Positions 18,030 to 33,000 of a DNA stretch of 64,000 bases are shown here, piece after piece. A program made the position numbers and the translations under genes. Source of the DNA: Struthio camelus. Taxonomy: Eukaryota > Chordata > Aves > Struthioniformes > Struthionidae. Below the pieces are notes generated by a model, which saw only the letters and a program-made list of their open reading frames with translations, did not search any database and had not been told where the DNA came from. The stretch covers positions 2,231,501 through 2,295,500 of the forward strand of contig NC_090953.1 in the NCBI RefSeq assembly GCF_040807025.1. Reading direction: 5' to 3'. Each line of letters begins with the position of its first letter. Positions within the stretch are counted from its first letter, which is position 1.

Positions 18030-21000
18030 CTGGGGGGGGAAAAACAACATTTTCAAGTTACATTTCAGACACCATAGTTTTTCTTCAGACCAGCACAAAA
18101 ATATATTTGTAAACTAAAGCTCTGTCAGCTTCTGGAGTTCACACCAGCTTGTCTACTCAACCTTTCTGTAAAGTAAGAGGATCGATGTAGTGAACTTTTA
18201 CCTCTGCAGCCCCTGATTTCTGAAGCCAAAAGAAACTGGAAATATTGGTATTAGTAAGAGCAAACACTAGAAAAGCAACAATATTGCAAGACACCCAAAC
18301 GCCAAGAAACAGTAAGCAGCAGCACTTTTTTACCTCTTCAAAAAAATTCCTTCGTGGAAAAATTCCCCAAAATTCAAAGAAACATTTTCTCATCCCTCTC
18401 CTCCGCTCAAAAGTCACAGACAACCACAGCTGGTGAAACTATGTGCTCATCACTGTTGGTGAAGGAAAGCACACTTCTGTGAAAAACGCATTTAGAAATA
18501 GCATGCTTAGTCCCATCAGGGACAAGCAAGGGCTGTTCCAAGTTATACTCTTTGAAGGACAGCCCCAAAAGGCAAGTACTTTAGCTACCAAGAACCAGAT
18601 TTGTCTCTGCAGTTTCGTTTTGATATCATTTCTGTCCACTATCGTGAGACATCCATGCAGGCTACTCAGCCTGGTTCTCTGATGTATATGCATCGGTATA
18701 ATTATGCTATATCAGTGCAGCATCAGACTTCTACATTACTTGCTTCAGAATAATTTCCATGCTTATGACTTACTGAATATCAAGATAGCTTTTCTCAACC
18801 CAAATTCTACCACAGAGACTCTGGTCTTAACTGTCACCTGAGAGTATCCCTCTGCATTCAGTGCAGTTCTCCTACTTGAGACTGAGGAACGCACACGAAT
18901 GGACAAAGGGCATGCAAGCCATCCCAGTCCCCTTCTCTCCTCAGAGGCACAGGAGGAAAAGTGATCAAGTGGGAGAGCTTAACAACCTAGATTCCCTTTG
19001 AGAATGACCTGTGCAGTTCCCAAAACTGGAGAAGCCAGTACCTACCAAACTGGCCCACTTCAGTAATCACTTACAAAAAGGTGAGAAGCATGGTATGAAC
19101 AGGCACTTACTGAGGCCAAGAAGAAACTCTGCTGGGAAACCAGACTGGCCAGGACCAAGTTTTCATCTTCTTTGCAGCCTCAGAAAAAAAAGAGAGCTGC
19201 CTCTGACTCTCAGAATTGTCAAGAGGACTAGAAAGAGTCCCAGTGGTGGGGCCCAGCGCTGTCAGATGACCAAAGGTCAGAGCTCAGGTCTGAAAAACTA
19301 AGGAGCTGGCTGGTGGACCTTCAGCTATGGCAAAGGGTTGCTCCCCTTTGCAAGGCAACAGCTGACTGAGTCCAACCCTGGGAAATAAAGTGTTTATCTT
19401 CTGTTATGCCCTCATCCTACACCCATATTTAGATGATCTGCACGTTGGGTCACAGTTTCTATGTGCACGAAATAAAGCTGCAGCCTGCATTTACACCTTT
19501 ATCATAGGTCCATTCCTTCCTCGCCTATACATCCAAGCCATTAAGTCTTTCTCAAAAAAGAATTTCTGCCCTATGATTTGATTTTCCTCAACTTACCTGA
19601 TTGTCTCCTGACAGGAAAGGGAAGAAGTCTAATCCTGTAAAGAGCCAAAGGAAAAAGTTAAACTTTCAAAACAATCAAGCACCTCCCCATTTTTCCACCA
19701 TTTATTTTGCAATAAAAATCAATTTAACCAGCATAATTCTGATGACACTTCAGATTCTCTTCACTTGCTGGATTCTCTCCCTTGCAAGAGAGAACAACCT
19801 TTTAAAACACTAAGACACTGAGTTAAACTTTTTTTTTTTTAAATCACGATCTTAGCTTCTGTGTATATCAAACAACACTTTGCATTGCTGCATTGTCAAA
19901 GAGTTGCACATTTAAATCCTTTTGTAGTAGTCACTATTGTGCAGGGAGCAGTGCTTACAAAAAAGAACAGCCAGAAGTTTACCTTGCAAGTCGTAAGGCA
20001 TAGGCGTCATATGGAATGGATGCCTGTAGTCTTGGATAAGTGATGTATTGATGTAGCTTGTATCGACAGCAGGAAGACTTGGTGTTCTTGACACAGGAGA
20101 TGCTTGATGGGGTAAATTTAGAATGCTGGAAGAAACAACCATTTGTTACAAGCATAAAAAACAGTCTTGGCTTTAATGCCGAAAAACAGCATTTGAAGAT
20201 TCACTGTTACTGGCCCATGGAGGGTATGCCCATTTGTCAAATTTAACACAAAGTCATCCTCCCCATACACAAGATGAACTACGTGACAGGTGCAAAACCA
20301 CTCCCCTACTAAATTTCAAAGCTTCACTAGAAAGCATCAAGATGCTACAGCACCTCAGAGAGCATTGTAGAGACCAAAGAGAGCAATGAGCATCGTGTTT
20401 CCTAAGCTTTGTCCTCACGACATTTTATCACAAAAGTTAAGTGACTCAGTCTGCGACAGTGCTGCACAGAAGATGTCAGCCCAAACAGTTAAAGTTTAGC
20501 AAAATTATAAGCAAAGAAAAAGAAAACCATCCCAAACAATAGAAACTGATGGCTCTCAGTATAAATGGTATTGGGATCTCTGCTACAATTACACTACAAA
20601 CACTCTTAAGCGAGGACAAGACAATCCTGAAGGAGTTTTATACAAAAAATAGTTAAAAATCCACAGAACACTACAACAGTTATTTCCACATGCTCTACAA
20701 CACAATCAGCAACGTAAGACAGCCAGAAAGGTCTTGAAGAGTTTCAAGTGATCACTGAGTAGTTTACATCACCAGAGTAGTAATCAGTTCAACAAGAGGA
20801 TCCCCTTGGTTTAGCCTCAGTTTTCATCCCTGCATGTTTATGTAAACAGTGTGCTATTAACAGCTTGGCTACTTATGTGCAATCAGGTTATTCTGGCATT
20901 CTTATTACTATGCTACTGGCAAAACTCCTGCACTCCCACACCACACCCAAGTATGTTTCTCATCACTCTCCCTTCCTATATGCTGTTTCTGTATTTCTCT

Positions 21001-24000
21001 GTGGAAGAAAAACATTTCCAAATCCACAAAAATACACAAAAAGATACCACTTCTGGCATCGCTTTGTACTTCTTTTCACAAAACCCACTTACAAAACTGT
21101 TTATATAGTATTACACATTCAACAACCCCAAAAGTCACTTTTGAAAAGCAATAAAAACATAGTCAGCTTTCTCTACATGTTGTATACATTTTATATATTA
21201 TGTAACATATTTTTGTATTCCACCTTTTCGTGCCTTGCAAGCTGAGATCAAACCCGTTTGCTATAACCCATACTATATTGCGATGTACTCTGAACACAGA
21301 ACTTCCCAGATACAATTTCTTTTGAAATTTATCAGTACTCTCCCTTGTGAATATATTCTCTCTGCATTGGATTGTGTGGTTTTTTTTCCTCACCCCTTAT
21401 TATTTAACGGTGATGCTGGAGATATGGAAGGACAGCTTCTCTTTGCAGATGGTTCCTCTTCCTCTTCATCTGATGAGCTATCTATGGTTAAATCAATCAC
21501 TTCTACTTTCTTATTTTTATTGGATTGTTGGTGAGAAGACACCTGATGTTCCAAGGAAGAGCTTATGCATCCTATATAAAGTAAGTCAACATTATAAGCT
21601 ATAGCATACAACACTAGAATCATCATAACATCACAGCTTACTATATGCCTTCATAAACAAAGCTTATAATTCAGAACAAAAGACAACAACATTACATAAC
21701 ATTGCTAATAACCTTAAAAGCACAATAAACCCCAAACAGGCATTGCTCAAACTCTCTCTCTTGTATAAAAAAGAACTGATCAAAAGCTACAAAAAGCAAC
21801 ATGCAAAAATGAGCATCTTGCATCAGAGTTAAAGGAATCTCAATACTTAAAACAGTTCAATAGCATAACATTCAGTCCAAAACATGCACTTACCATCAAC
21901 TCCATTGTAAGATGTAGTTACTTCCTGCACTTCCTTTTTTGATCTCATAGGTGCCCACGATCCATCCTCCTTAAACTGAATTTCATCACAATCTGTACAA
22001 TACTTCAGGATTTCCATGAACAATCTGTCAACCAAAAATCTTTAGCATCAGTCCTCAGAAAAACCTCAACTCATTTTTCCAATATCTTTACTATTAGTCA
22101 ATGTAAGTTTAAACTACAGCGCTGAAAAAGACTCAAGTGAGAAGTTTTGCTATACTCCCCCTCCTCATCTGTTCCCTTAATACCAAGGGTCACTGAAAAA
22201 TGTAAATGTTATCTAAAATAAAAACCTGCATATTCACTTAAAAGAGGTACAGATGTGGAATCATCTGGATCTTATGACACAAAACGTCCCACTTCCCAAA
22301 ACGAATGAACAACGAACACGAAAAATCCCTTATTTACCCACGTTTATCTGACAATATTTAACTGAAGAAGGAAGCCCATATTCTAAAGGGGTCAATACAT
22401 TTGAGCATACCAAGACAAGTAATTCCTGAAATCTCTCTCTCTTGTCTCCCTTTTTTTAAATAAAAACTTCCTAATAAAAGCCACGTATGGCAACCTAAAC
22501 TCACAGCCTCTCCTCCTAGCCGTTTCTCCTAAGACTTCTAAGATCCTGGCACCACATCACTCCCAGTGAGAACTGCAGCTTTTGACCAAGACTTTCCTGC
22601 ACAGAACCACATGAATAGAGCTTTAAATTAGTGAGAAAGCTCACTCTTTCACAGATTGAAAGATTTTCTAAAAATAACTTTCTCTATGGAATGCTTTAAT
22701 TTTATCACCTAATCTCTGATAGTCACACCTGGCAACACAAGAAGAAATAAGAACAATACATTGTTTTGACTATTACCACTGTTAGTCTTTACTATTATTG
22801 ACTGACACCTCAAACAAGCAACTCCATTGTTCTTTGATCCCAAGCAGAGGACTTGTAAATCTAGGGGTCCATGAATCTAAAGTAGCCTGTGTAACCCCTG
22901 AGCGTCTCCGCAAGAGCTTTTCACAGGAGATTAAAGAGAATTCCAACAAAAATCTTATGCTTCACTGGCAGGTCACGAAAATGAAGCGCATATTCATTAA
23001 AAAAAAAAAGGCTCGATGATTTATGGGGAGTGGGGTGTTTTTGGAATTCTGGCTTTTTGAGTAAAACATTCTCTACTTGTTCTCCTCCTTTATCAAGTTT
23101 TGGAACGAAGGTTCCTATCTAAGAAAGTAAAATGTAAATCCAGGAATTCATACTTGGCATTTCTTCATAGAGACCAATACTAGCTTTTTAAATGTTCTGC
23201 AGGTAGGCAGTACCAGGGAATCAATCTCTCTGTCGCTTCCTATATATAGCGACTCCCCAAGTGTGAAATCGTACATGAAATTCAAAACGCATCTGAGGGA
23301 TAGCAGTATTTATTTGATCTAACACAAGCATCTGCTATAAACTACATCCGATTTGTGCAGTAGTTCTCAGGGTGGGGGAGGTGGGGAGAAAACGTTCCCT
23401 CTTCCCCCTAAGAAAACTATTTTAGGGAAGATAGCACGAAAGTTTACCTGGGATTAGAAGGAATACCTTTAATTATTATTAACTTCAACAACTGGAGACC
23501 ACCACAATCCTTCTAGACTACTGAATGAACATGCACCTGGATTAGGAGTTTTTCTGTCAACAAGACATCTCATATCCAGATAATCAAGATTTTAGAGGTA
23601 CGTTCTGTATTTTCTACTGCACAGAAACAGTAAGCAGAAAGTGTAAATAATGTCCATCATTTGATTCAAACATTACTTACCCATCAATAATAAGATGCTC
23701 ATAGGGAGCCTTCTTGTCACAGACAGGGCAAACCCAAGTTGGTTTCTTTTCATTCATTTGAATATACAAAGTGGCATCAAAACATTGCAGGTGTGAACAA
23801 GTCAGGGCCCTACACGGTATAGTTAGCCGCATTTTACCAAGCTTTAAAAGAAAAAAAAAAATTGCATCATCTTGGTATTAATTTAAACAGGGCTTTTGTG
23901 TCTGAAAAGAAATAGAGACAGGTTGAGTTCTACTCAAGAACGAACTAACACAAAACTAAGTTTAGATTAAAAGATACATCATATATACCGCTCCATCCTT

Positions 24001-27000
24001 CCTCGTTTGTAATTTGATCACAGCATCAACCAAAAAAAAAAAAGTTAACAAAAGTCACATTTTGACTACATCTGATAAGGGAAACAGAAGACTACATCCC
24101 TCGTACTCCTGTACCCAAAGCAAGTCCTCTGGCCTCCTATTACACACCTGTGTTCTGGGCTAACCATGAGAAAAAAAAAAAATCTTCTCCTTTGTTAGTA
24201 TTTCAGAAGCTGATAAACACAGTTCAGCCCTTTCCTATCACTTACACTAATGTAAGTGTGTATTCAAGCTACTGTCCATATTTCAGTCATCAGAGCGTTG
24301 CTGGAACTAGTTACTTGATTAACTTTACACTCACAGAAGCAAGCACATAGAAATGCACTTGCAAGATTACAGCTCATTGCCTGATGTGTTTGTTTCTCTA
24401 ACTCCATTATTTTCCCTGCTTTTTCCAAGGGACTGTCAGGAAGTAACTACTCAAGAAAAAAAAAATCACACTTGTTAACTAGTAAGAAACTATGCTATTC
24501 TCCTTTTGGTATATAGTTATGAGGTACCCTGAAATTCTGCTGCTTCTTTTTTGGGCAAAATACAAAGAGTTGGCTCTCCCCTACCATACATTATATCCTT
24601 TTGACCTTATAAAGAGTCTTCCAACATTACTGGAAGATGACACAGGAGGAAAAGGAGTTCTAGGACAAGCTTTCAGACAGGGCCCATCCTTTCCTTCACA
24701 TTTACAGCATGTCTAAGACCGCAGGGTTTGGCAGGCCAGCACAAAGCACCTTTAACACAAACTGTATACAGACTAATATGGACTTTAATACAAAAAGCAC
24801 GCGAGTGCTTAAGCAGAGCAGACAAACACAGGACAGCTACATGCAGCAGGTGTTTGAACTAAATTCAACATAGCAATATCTTGATTTGGATTAGATAGCT
24901 CAATCCCATCCCAGACCATAAAGCACTAACACGTGATTATGTTGACTACAAATTTGATTTTGACAGTCAAAAGAAATTTCATATTAATCTGCAATAAGTA
25001 TGTTTCCTTTCCTCAAAGGACAAGCAGATTTCTTCTGGCTAAGACCTTATGTTGCAGTTCAGAAGGGAGGTTAACTGACAGCACTGAACGTAAAAAGCAG
25101 GAGACTTCTAAACAAGAGTTTTCCCTCATGGCGGGCGGAAAAAAAAGCTTTATTAAGAACAATTTATACCAAGTATTTTGAAGGGGTTTTTTTCAAGTTA
25201 CATATATTTGACCAAAACCTACATGATGACTTCATCTGAGAACCTTCAGCCAATCTAACAGGATAACAGGAGGAACCGTTTTTAGCATGGCTTAAGCAAG
25301 CAACATGGTCACGCATGCTGATTGCTAGCAATACAAGACGGGTGCCACAGGATGGCACTCAATCTCGCAGTATCAGAAAACTAAAAACAATATCCAGAAC
25401 AAAGGCTCTGCTCGCAGTCCACCACTTCCTCCATGATGCTTTCTGCATCCCCCCCCACCATAAGCAGAAACCCCGTCACCCCGGTCTCAGCCAATTCAGC
25501 CGCACTACGGCATCGCGTGCCTTTCCCTTCCCGGCTGTCGGCCGCTGTCAGGAAACCGGCCGCCAGATGGGAGAGGAGCGGGACCTCCCCCAGGGCCCCC
25601 GCGGCGTGGTGGAGATCAGACCAGACGGCAGGAGGTGCTCTCGGCGCCATGTGTTTGGCAACCCCTCCTTCCCCCCCAAATCCATGACCAAGCACATTAT
25701 TTCTGCCACATAATCAACCCCCAGCAAAGCGAGGCCCCCTCATCCACGGCTGTTATGAATTCCTAGCTCCCAGATGGCAGGTCAATGGCTCATTTGTCTT
25801 TTGGGCACAATAAGAGTCTCCCAGCTCAGCCAGGATCAAGAGTAAGGTACCGGAGGCAAAACTTGGATGCTTATATAGGATGCAAAATAAAAATAACAAG
25901 GGTCAGAAACATGCTGCAGGAAGAACATACATACCCCGTCTCCCGAGTAAAAAAGCACATTTAAACCTGAAACAGTTTCACAAGCTTTCAGTACAGAAAC
26001 TGTGCCTACAATTTCTAAGGAGCAGTTGGATTTAACAGGACCTGTACACACACAGAGAGAAACGGCACACATAGCGTTAACAAGTTCATGTCTCCTTTCC
26101 CATTTTTGGCATTGAACATCCTGGATCAGCTCTGCCATACTGGCCAAGCTGTGTCAAAGCGGACAAAGGAAAAGGGTATAAAAGAAGGGATGCACCCAAC
26201 TTTCGGAGAACAGTGTTTCCCAACACTGCTACTGTTTGGATTCCTGCCTTTTGTTGGCCAAAGAAACACTGCACTACTTTCTTTGACAAGCTTATTAAAC
26301 ATAGCTATCTTTTCAAGTTAAGAGAATGCACCCAAAAAAGGAGTTAAGAATTTGTAAACAAAACTGCAAGCCTACAGTAAAATGTTAGTTTTGCAATTTT
26401 TGTTCAGCAAAGTGCTTTGTCCAGCTGCAGAGCCTGAGGATTTATTTTTAATTGAAAAAAACATGCATTCAAGTATCTTCCTGAAATGTATCTTCACTCC
26501 AGCATGTTTGCCTGCTGAATCTTAGGCAGATTCAGCCAATAGTTAAACACAGCTTTTTCTCATACCTACATGGTCTCTGAGGGAGAGCCGGCCTCTACGA
26601 GCTAAAAAAAGCTCAGCGGCAATCCAAAACACATTCAGAGGAAGCTATCTCACTGCACTTTTTTTGATGACAAAATAAAGGTTATAAAGTCTAAACCTGC
26701 CACCTTAGCCAGCTATGCAATTCCATTTATTCTACTGAAGTATATACCTGAGACAGAATCACACCCATCGTGAGTGAGACTGGAGGAAGAGCATCCTCAC
26801 ATCAGTAGGGCAGAAGATGCATTATACTTGAATTTCTGGTTCTGCTGTTGGAGACCAAATATTCATATGTACTTTCAAAGCCTACGCTGTCCAAACACTC
26901 AAGCATTTGAAATTAAGCAAAAAATATTTCTAAAAAAAAATCTCCCTCAGATGTGTACAAATTAGCAAGTGAAAATATGGAGCTTATAATAAAATTACAT

Positions 27001-30000
27001 TCAGAACTGAGGACAGAACCATGCTAGTAAATCTCCATCACTAACTTCCTACCTAAAGGACAGTTTGGAAGGTGCGGTCCCTGTCCCAAAAAGCTTTTGC
27101 AATGGTGGATTATTCTACGAGCTACAGTGAAACCAGACAGCATCAAATGCTGAAAGTATTGAGGGGGAAATAATAATAATACAAATCAGTCAAGTGTGCA
27201 TATTTTGTAGATATTACTCAAAGGACATAGAAACAAATATGCTCAAAATAATCTGTAGAGTGTTCTGTGCACCTATCAGAAAAAAAACTAATTTAAGAGG
27301 AAAACCTGAAAAAAAAAAAAAAGGCAGGACTTCAGAAGAGCTACATCCAAAGGTTAGATTGGTATTTCATTTTTATCACTGACAAAGCTTTGAGAAAACA
27401 AAATAATTTGACATCTTTAAGTGTTTGTAAACTTCCAATCCTAAAAACAGTCTTCTGCAATATCTTCCTGCTCTAGCATTAGCTCATCTGAACCAGTCAA
27501 CTAGGAAAAAGATGCATCTAAAAGCACAGCTGAACAACTTTTATTGATGAGGGACACGACTAGGAAAAAAAATGAAGTATTGTGTCAGAAAATTCAGATG
27601 GAATTATTTCCATGGATCATGGAAAGAAACATAACTCCCTTAACCAATAGTTTTGACAAACCAAGTATTGAATTAAACATCTATAACTCCAGAAGATACA
27701 CAAGGATTAGTTTAAAATAAGGAATTAATACCTATGCACTTTTAAATTCTTACAGTCATTTAATTCCTACTAATGAATTCCTATATTTTTCTGCATTGGA
27801 ATCTAATTAATTTTAAGTGGTAGGAACATTGTGCCTAGAGACTAAAAAAAAAAAAAACCCACAGTAACAAGACTCTCATTGTACTTTCTAGAATAATGAA
27901 GTACTAATAGCACCACAAGAATTCAACTATAACAACTCAGCAAAATAAGCTGCCAAGTGTTGACCTGGAATACTTCAGTATTTCAAAGCTGCATAACTCC
28001 TGATGCAAGACAGACTAACAGATTTATAAGATTATAGATTATTCAGTTATGGTTTTAAAGATCAGGATTTCATCTTTTTTTTTTAAATGTAGTTCCTATA
28101 TCTTCCTTATAAATGAATAACTTCCTTACAAATGCATTACTACTTACAGTTAGCATCAATACTGATGTAGAGAAAGTCAACAAAGATTGAAGATCACAAA
28201 GATACCACATTTAAAGATTTACAATAATCTGAGAAGCGTATGTACTTTTATAAAAAAGAAACAGTAATGTCACCTGTATGTTTTGCAAAATGGAGTTTTC
28301 ATATTTAAAAGTTTCTCTCCACATTGCTGGAATTTAAGTAGATATTTAATAACTTGAAAAATAAACTTCTATTTTACCAGAACACAGTCAGTTTTTTTTC
28401 TTTAGGTTTCAAAACTGAAAGTTTCTTGTCAAGCTTGAGCTGATTGAGCCAAATCAGGAAACAGATGTATCCTTAATCTCGACAGAGGTTAAAAAGTTAC
28501 ACTGTAATAAAGGCACTATGTCAATCAATACAGAGAGCAAGTATTCTGAAGCAGTGTGAAATTTAAAAAAAGAGCACAAACAGATCAGGAGTGCACGTAA
28601 TACTAATACTGTGCAGTTCTGTCAGTGATACTATAAAACCCAGTATAAACTAGTGCTTATTCCTGTATCTACCTGGTTAACAGCAAATTAACAGGTCAAG
28701 ATACAATCAGCCTCGGCAACTTCCACATTCAAAGGATCTGCATCTTGCATGCTGCTCGTCAGATAGAGGAGGGTTCATGCCCAGTTGCACCGATTTGAGC
28801 AACTTCTCTCAGTCCAAATTTGGCAACAATTCTGTTTGAACATCCTCCAGAACACTGCTTCATTTTTAATCTAAGACTATAAAATGCTCCAAGTGTATAC
28901 AAGCATATAATCAACTTCAGTTAAAAGATCTTCAATTCTTTGGCTCCAGACACCAACTTAAGAGGTATTTTTAGTAGACAGATTCACCTACCTTACTGCT
29001 GAGAGTGCTTTTATCACAACCAAGCACCAAGGACCCAAGCTGCACAGACACTCACATGATCTAGTGACAGATTTAAATGTACGCTTACATATAATTTTGA
29101 ATAGCTTTTTCAAGTTAATGGAATACTCATCTGCTCGGGAGCAAGTCACGTGCTTAAGCACACTGTTAGATAACTTCGGCACCAGATCCTATCCCCAAAG
29201 TTAACACGTAAGTAAACCCAAGCTAACATCTACTGAAAACTTGTCCCAGAACAGGCACGCTTCTATCAGAATCAGCTTTGAGAGAACTAAAAATACTTAC
29301 TGGACAAAGAAGAGAAACTCTTAAGCTTGTTGTTGCTATTTCACTATCTGGATCTGCAGTCAGTTTCTCTTTGACTGTTATTTGAAAGAAGAAAACATAA
29401 ATTTTATAGTTAATTTACGACACAAATTGGATGTTAGAGAAGTAAAGCAAGCCTAAAACTATATGCGTTAAACTGTTTGCCAGGTCTACTGGAAGCAAGT
29501 AGTAATAAGTAGTTTCACACTCCCACAGTAAGCATGTAATCTAAGCAATCTTTACTTTCTAGGAAGATCATAAATTACAACATTTAAGTAAGCTAGAAGT
29601 AGGAAAAGCTCTTCTTAAACCAAGATCCTTTGAAAAATTATTTATACAAAGATGACTCTTTTCATATACATGCAACTACATACTTGAAAGTTATTTAAAA
29701 TCTGTCAGAAAGATCGGCCATATTAACTTGTCCATTATTAACTTCAGGCACTTTAAAAAAAAAACAAAAAAACTAATATTAACATGTTAGTAACCTTCAC
29801 ATGGACAGGCACTTCTGTAAAATCTCTGAAACACTCAAACATTCCAGTCATTTAAAATTGAAAAAACTAACCGGGAAATAGGAAAGTAAGAGAGGTACCC
29901 TGACAAAATTAGAGCTTTAAAGCACTGCAGTGAAATACAAACACTACAGAAGACTTTCATCCCCACCCATCCTCGATTTTTGTCCATAAAGACTGCTCTA

Positions 30001-33000
30001 CAAGCAGTCATTGTTAAAACGAACAAGTCACTTCCACATTCTAGCTGCTCTATGAACGCTAAATACACCCTTATTGTTACCTTGTATACAAAGAGAAGGA
30101 GCCACCTGGAAACTCCTCTCTAGATTTTTGTGTATTGAAATCATCCCATCAGGTTAATGCAACACAATTTAATACACTGGCTTTGCAGCACTGCCTTTAT
30201 TAGTGAGCTAATTTCTTCCCTTCCGCAGAAGGCCCTGTACAGTGTACAATACACATTATCTGAGCATCTCCCAATTAGACATTAAAGAGTACGACCAACA
30301 GCTGTCAGGTGTTTGTTTTTTCATCCTCTCCCTGGAAAAGAAACGCATGCAGCAGTGTTTGCTTGGATTTTGATTACATAAACTTACACCAATGTGTACT
30401 TGTCAGGGAAACAACAAAGAAGCAAACCTTGCACTTAGACTTGGGGGAGGGGAGGTACCAAGCTAGACTGTCTCTCCAGGAGCTTGCTCCACTAGACTGT
30501 GCCAAAGGAACAACCGAAAAAAAAAAAAGCGGTGATGAAGACCTTCCTCCAGCGTGTCAGTACTGCAGTTCAATATCAGCCATTTGGCTTGGCTTGTTCA
30601 AGGCACTGAATTATCAGTTAACTGTATAAATATCGTTGCTCTGTTTAAAGAGAAACAACCAGCAGAACTGAACTGAAAGAGACTCTCTCGCATTTTTCCC
30701 TTCACAGTGTCAACAGGGTTCCTGGACTAGCTCCTAATACAAACAAAGGCCTCCGAGGCTCTGAATTTCAGCTGAATACAAAGAACAGCACTATCAGATT
30801 CTCAAAACCCAGAGAATTGTAGGAAGTCCAAACCTCGGTTAGTACAGTGCTATTTCAAATCTCCTTTCACAAAAGCTTTTTTTTCCCTTTTTGGCTAACA
30901 AGGACTTCAGACATACTTAGTGCTCGAGAGTGATCAGGATTCCGAATCCCTTTGGCTCGCAACCTCTGCAGTAAAACCGTGGAGGACAGCTGCTTTACGA
31001 GGTAGACTGCCATGGAGTAGTTCTGCAAAACAGAACAAAGATCAAAACAAAACTCAAACTGTGTCAATCAAAATATCGTTTATTTTATACAATGCTTATG
31101 CAATTTATGTGATTACAGGGCCTTGTGTCTCTACAGTAATTATAAGATGTTAAATGGCAAAGTTCTCAGACTAGAGAAAATCCACCATGTTTTAGCAAGG
31201 GCACAGGGCTGGAGTTTTAGAGACGTGACAAAAGTGACAGGCTTCCCTGAGACTAAATCTAACTGCAAAAGCAGCTCTTCCTTCTGCTATTACAACATTA
31301 GGACACTTCTGCAAGTTTTGTATTTAACTTGGGGCATGTGGCCTACAGGCCATTTTAAAAGGGTGATTTTACATAAATAATGTTAGATCCTGTTGTTGTG
31401 CTGATACGTTTAAGGGAAGCTGTCAGGGCAAATTTGATCAAAACTTTTCATAAAGCTTCCCCCTCCCCCCCCCCCCAAAATATGAAAATCAACCGTGGTG
31501 TCTCTTCAAAAGCAGTAATTAAAAAGATGCATCCTCTGCAGTATTCCCTACTCAATCTGGAAGCACTATCCAACCTTCCTTTTCTTATCTTCCCGTACTG
31601 ACCATGAAATGCTAAAGCTACTTGACTGCTGAAGCTTAACAGAAATCAGAGTTAACGAGTTCAAGAGTTCAGTGGGGTCAAGATGTACTCTAGTGAATCT
31701 AGTGGGCAAGAAATTACCACTCCCAACTGCCTGTCCTTCCCGTTGCTTGAGCTTAGGCTACTTCTCCCTCTTCAGACTCAGCAGAACAGATGATGTGAAT
31801 GTTCGTTATCTGTGTCAGCAAAAAGCCAGGGATCTTCACTTCTGCCACTGCAGACGGGAATTCGGCACGCAAGCAAGCCGGACGCACGCGCACCGACCCT
31901 GCCTGCTCCCCAGCCACCACGGCAAGCTCGTGCTAGAGGGACCGAGCAGAGCTGGCAGAGTGCTCCTGCTGACATCACAAAAGGTTTTCAGATCAGTTTT
32001 AGATTTTGGAACTTCTCATTTGTCTTCTATAAAAATGTTGTCTTTCTAAAAATGTGGTATTGTACTCTGCAACCACCAGCAAACCCCCAGGAAACAAGCA
32101 GCAAGGACAAAATTTACGCTCTCACATCAGGGGGTATCAATTACCTTTCGCTACAGAGCACACATATAGCTATATTTATATGGCTAAATTTGGAACTACA
32201 TTCATACATTTTAAATTGAAAAATTTAGGGCTTCTTCTGCCCCACTCCAGCAACTCTCAAGTATGTTTCCACAAAACAAAACCACAGCCAAAAAAAAAAA
32301 AACCCATACAATTGTGACATTTACCATTCTTTATTTAGGATGCCGCCAGAACATGAAGAAGGGATTTCAGCAATTTATCTTACCATAAAAATCACACAAA
32401 TTGAAATCACATCACATTTTAAAATATTTTATTCTTAAAATGAATACTTCTCACATCGTTAAAAAACACTACTGCTTTAACTTGTTTGTTTAATGCCTCA
32501 ATTAGTATAGAAGTTAGAAAAAATGCTAATTAACATTGTGAAATTATTTACCAACAGCTTGAATCTACAAAGCTAGGAACTTGCCCAAGGCATCTTGTAC
32601 AGAAGGCTTTTGAAACAGATTGTGTAAAAACCACAATTATGACTTCAGGAAAGGTAGAGCATACCAGTTGAGACAAGCAATTGGCTCTTCAGGGAAGGGG
32701 GGATAGGGAATTCAAATTTTATACTTTACAGGCACATCCAAAAATAAAATAATTCCTCACGTTTAACTGTCAAGATCTCAAACAATCAGATTAGGAAGCA
32801 TTACTTCTCATGAGTGGGGATGTTCTGACTGGCACATCATTCTCACGACAGACACTAAGAATTTGCCACTACCTTCAGCTATGTATTATAAGTTAAAAGG
32901 TATCCAGTAGGTTTTATATAACTGAAATATCTAAGCAGCCTGAGAAAACAGCTAGTTCACTACAGCGTAGCTTAGAGACCATGCAGATTTGTGACATTTC

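Larger units (their letters stand above)
18030..21893 (-). other. PIAS1 introns 10-13
   Basis: Introns are 18030-19596, 19635-19982, 20126-21393 and 21572-21893. They are AT-rich with short A/T runs. I saw no nested gene or RNA. Confidence 0.85.

Noticed and set aside
25381-25695. 104-codon minus-strand ORF as a new PIAS1 N terminus
   Set aside because: No donor continuing in phase to exon 9 was evident. The ORF follows from high GC content, so only the patch itself is reported.
31856-31872. GGGAATTCGGCACGCAAG resembles the EcoRI adapter GAATTCGGCACGAG of cDNA libraries
   Set aside because: The match breaks after GAATTCGGCACG and the flanks are continuous intronic sequence. Chance or an ordinary EcoRI site is more likely than vector contamination.
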